Source of the DNA: Acidobacteriota bacterium | GTDB taxonomy: Bacteria; Acidobacteriota; Terriglobia; Terriglobales; Acidobacteriaceae | Length of the DNA stretch: 64,000 bases | Assembly (NCBI GenBank): GCA_021851335.1 | Contig: JAJZEA010000009.1 | Span: 1-64,000, forward strand | Direction: 5' to 3' | Shown here: piece after piece, positions 62,444 to 64,000 of the stretch | Layout of the letters: the number at the start of each line of letters is the position of its first letter | Position numbering within the stretch: position 1 is the stretch's first letter | Position numbers and translations under genes: made by a program | The notes under the pieces: model-generated | Database searches by the model: none | What the model saw: the letters and a program-made list of their open reading frames with translations, nothing else | Told to the model about the DNA's origin: nothing

Positions 62444-63895
62444 ATGGTTTTCTATCATGCTTTGAGCGCTTCCGTGAGCACATTGACAAGAACCAGACAG
62501 AGACAAGCGAAATCGAGCAAGCTGTCGTCCCACAATTTCTTCATGCGCGGTGTCGGTCGACCGTGGGCGGCCCGGTGGCTGTTGGCAGCCGGGCTGATTG
62601 CCCTGGCCGCAGGACCAGCACGCGCGCAGGATACCAATCCGGAAAAAGCCGATTTGCCAACGCCGACTCCGTCACACTCGATCGACGACCTGAACCTGGT
62701 GGCTGCCGACGCCTCATTTCCCTCGCTCTCTGACAGCTTCGTGCCCGTCCAATCACGCTTTCGACAGTCCATGTATCGCCACGGCACGGCGCTGCGCCTG
62801 ATTACGCAGCAGCAGTATTCGCAGAACACGATCGCCGCGCCGGTCTCGCCGGACAACCAGACGTACATGGGTCAGTACCCGTTTGAAGACGCGATGCTGC
62901 AGCCGATCTTTGTGGCCGACCTGCGCCAGTTGCATCTGCATCGTGCACAGCTTTTTCTGGGTGGCGTCTGGAACTGGGTGAGCTGGAATCCGGCCGGTCC
63001 CAAATCCTTTCAGCTTTGGGATCTCTACATGTACAAAGCCTGGGGGCACGCCGTCGACGGTCCACGCGTTCAGATGAAGGCCGGTTACGTTTCGCTTAAT
63101 CTGGAGTTTGTGGGCCTCTTTGTGGGCGGCTCGACGGCCACTGGCGGGCAGGGCGTCTATGCCGTGCTGCCCTTTGAGATGGGCATGTCCTTTTTCCCGC
63201 TTACCGCGCCGGCTGCGCTGCTGCGGCTGCAAGGCCCGGGCCATCTTTACCTGAAGTCCGCAGTGCAGCGCAGCATTGATCCGGGTGGCGGGCCCGCTGA
63301 AGTCAAGCGTAATGCTTCCGGCTTTCGCTTCGATCCGCACGGCGACAAGCTGGTAACTATCGGCGAGGTTGGCTATCTCCGCAACGCTTCCAGTCAGGTT
63401 CATGAAACCTGGTTTCGCAGCGGATACATGCACAACTCGACTGCTTACAAAAATCTGCTTACGGGCCAGCCGCAACCAGACAACTACTGTGCCTATGCGC
63501 TGCTTGACTATCAGTTACTGCGCTCCAGTCAGAATCATCCGGCGCACGGAGTCTACGCCGGAGCTTCGTTCATGACCGTGCCTGACGCGCTCAACCTGTA
63601 TTCCCGCTACTACGAAGCGCGTTTGTATAAAGAAGCTCCGCTGGAGCACCGGCCGGATGATCTGCTGTCCTTTGTCGCCTCGCACACCAGCTACAGCCGT
63701 TTGGCCACCAACAACCTGCTGGAGGAGGGCAAAAGCGCCTGGCGCAGCGGATCAACTTTCTCCGCCAGCTACGCCATCCATGCTTCAGCAGGTAACTTCC
63801 TCGGTTTTGGCCTCACCTTTCTCGATGGTCCTGCAGTCACCCCGCGCGTGCCCAGTGCGCTCACATTTCTGGCCTCATGGACGACGTATTTCTGA
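62444..63895 (+). CDS. OprB-like carbohydrate porin
   Basis: About 483 residues from ATG 62444 (AAGGA 12 bases upstream), or from ATG 62543 where a cleaner signal starts (AARWLLAAGLIALAAGPARA). The mature protein is beta-barrel-like with alternating aromatic strands and ends in Phe (ASWTTYF), the outer-membrane insertion signal. RPDDLLSFVASHTSYSRL, ASYAIHASAGNFLGFGLTF and the late strands match the carbohydrate-selective porin OprB family. It probably lets oligosaccharides or monosaccharides cross the outer membrane. Confidence 0.8.
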   Translation: MVFYHALSASVSTLTRTRQRQAKSSKLSSHNFFMRGVGRPWAARWLLAAGLIALAAGPARAQDTNPEKADLPTPTPSHSIDDLNLVAADASFPSLSDSFVPVQSRFRQSMYRHGTALRLITQQQYSQNTIAAPVSPDNQTYMGQYPFEDAMLQPIFVADLRQLHLHRAQLFLGGVWNWVSWNPAGPKSFQLWDLYMYKAWGHAVDGPRVQMKAGYVSLNLEFVGLFVGGSTATGGQGVYAVLPFEMGMSFFPLTAPAALLRLQGPGHLYLKSAVQRSIDPGGGPAEVKRNASGFRFDPHGDKLVTIGEVGYLRNASSQVHETWFRSGYMHNSTAYKNLLTGQPQPDNYCAYALLDYQLLRSSQNHPAHGVYAGASFMTVPDALNLYSRYYEARLYKEAPLEHRPDDLLSFVASHTSYSRLATNNLLEEGKSAWRSGSTFSASYAIHASAGNFLGFGLTFLDGPAVTPRVPSALTFLASWTTYF

Positions 63896-63948
63896 CCGAA
63901 CGGACAGGAACCCGCGCCGATTCGGTGAGAGCCGAGATGGAGACAATC

Positions 63949-63977
63949 TTGACCGGGCATGGGGCGCTTCGTATACT
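63949..63977 (+). promoter_or_regulatory. Sigma70 promoter for the gene at the right edge
   Basis: TTGACC (63949-63954) and TATACT (63972-63977) with exactly 17 bases between them, a near-consensus promoter. Its expected start of transcription near 63984 is just before the tRNA-like sequence. Confidence 0.7.
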
Positions 63978-63990
63978 AGGTACTGCGACT

Positions 63991-64000
63991 GCGGGAGTAG
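63991..64000 (+). tRNA. Start of a tRNA gene, probably tRNA-Gly (cut by window edge)
   Basis: The last ten bases, GCGGGAGTAG, match the 5' end of bacterial tRNA-Gly (acceptor strand GCGGGAG then TAG). A strong promoter lies 14 bases upstream. Only ten bases are visible, so this call is tentative. Confidence 0.45.

Noticed and set aside
1..64000. Mobile elements, prophage or CRISPR
   Set aside because: No transposase, integrase, terminal inverted repeats, spacer array or cas-like protein was recognised; gene order looks chromosomal and stable.

Overview
The window is a high-GC chromosomal segment from what is most likely an Acidobacteriota bacterium of the Terriglobia/Acidobacteriaceae type (Terriglobus, Granulicella, Edaphobacter or Acidobacterium-like). 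This is an inference from the gene set: many secreted glycoside hydrolases, an M1-peptidase/ABC-permease fusion, a VWFA protein of the acidobacterial type, a CarboxypepD_reg secreted protein, an OprB-like porin, and the absence of mobile elements. No IS element, prophage, CRISPR array or rRNA was seen. Coding density is about 90 percent.

Layout. 1-6.4 kb: the 3' part of a GH38 alpha-mannosidase, a 34-residue membrane peptide, a large secreted protein of unknown function, an unknown acidic protein and two coupled micro-ORFs. 6.4-14.6 kb: Y-family DNA polymerase, glutamyl-Q tRNA(Asp) synthetase, a LysW-like acidic zinc-ribbon protein coupled to a small secreted protein, an M28 peptidase, a rhomboid-like protein without its catalytic dyad, a FliB-type lysine methylase and FabD. 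14.6-18.4 kb, minus strand: a frameshifted VWFA gene, an unknown membrane-anchored protein, Ddl and arginase. 18.6-21.0 kb: a membrane diguanylate cyclase. 21.1-26.7 kb, minus strand: D-aminoacylase-like amidohydrolase, DUF503, Na+/solute symporter, DUF167, YggS and TrxB.

27.0-45.6 kb is the most coherent accessory region, an arabinose-polymer degradation locus. On the minus strand a LysR regulator is followed by two GH51 arabinofuranosidases, an esterase, a GH127 beta-L-arabinofuranosidase and a GH31 enzyme. A CocE-type hydrolase and an MBL-fold hydrolase lie behind the regulator. On the plus strand come a third GH51 and a Tat-exported carboxylesterase. The hydrolases carry Sec or Tat export signals, so cleavage probably happens in the periplasm or outside the cell. 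Two matching LysR-type boxes (ATCGA-N5-TCGAT), one just upstream of lysR and one upstream of the GH51 operon, tie the regulator to the enzymes.

45.7-64 kb: a haem-type membrane protein, an M23 peptidase, ThiL, a large zincin metalloprotease, a HEAT-repeat protein, an ABC ATPase with the ABC-permease/M1-aminopeptidase fusion, a deoxyinosine glycosylase-like protein, a diphthamide-synthase-like ATPase coupled to a cobalamin-binding protein, DUF2911, tRNA-Arg(CCG), two membrane proteins (one paired with a winged-helix regulator behind a palindrome-rich promoter), an OprB-like porin, and the first bases of what looks like a tRNA gene at the right edge.

All family assignments rest on recognised motifs and overall protein character; no database search was run.
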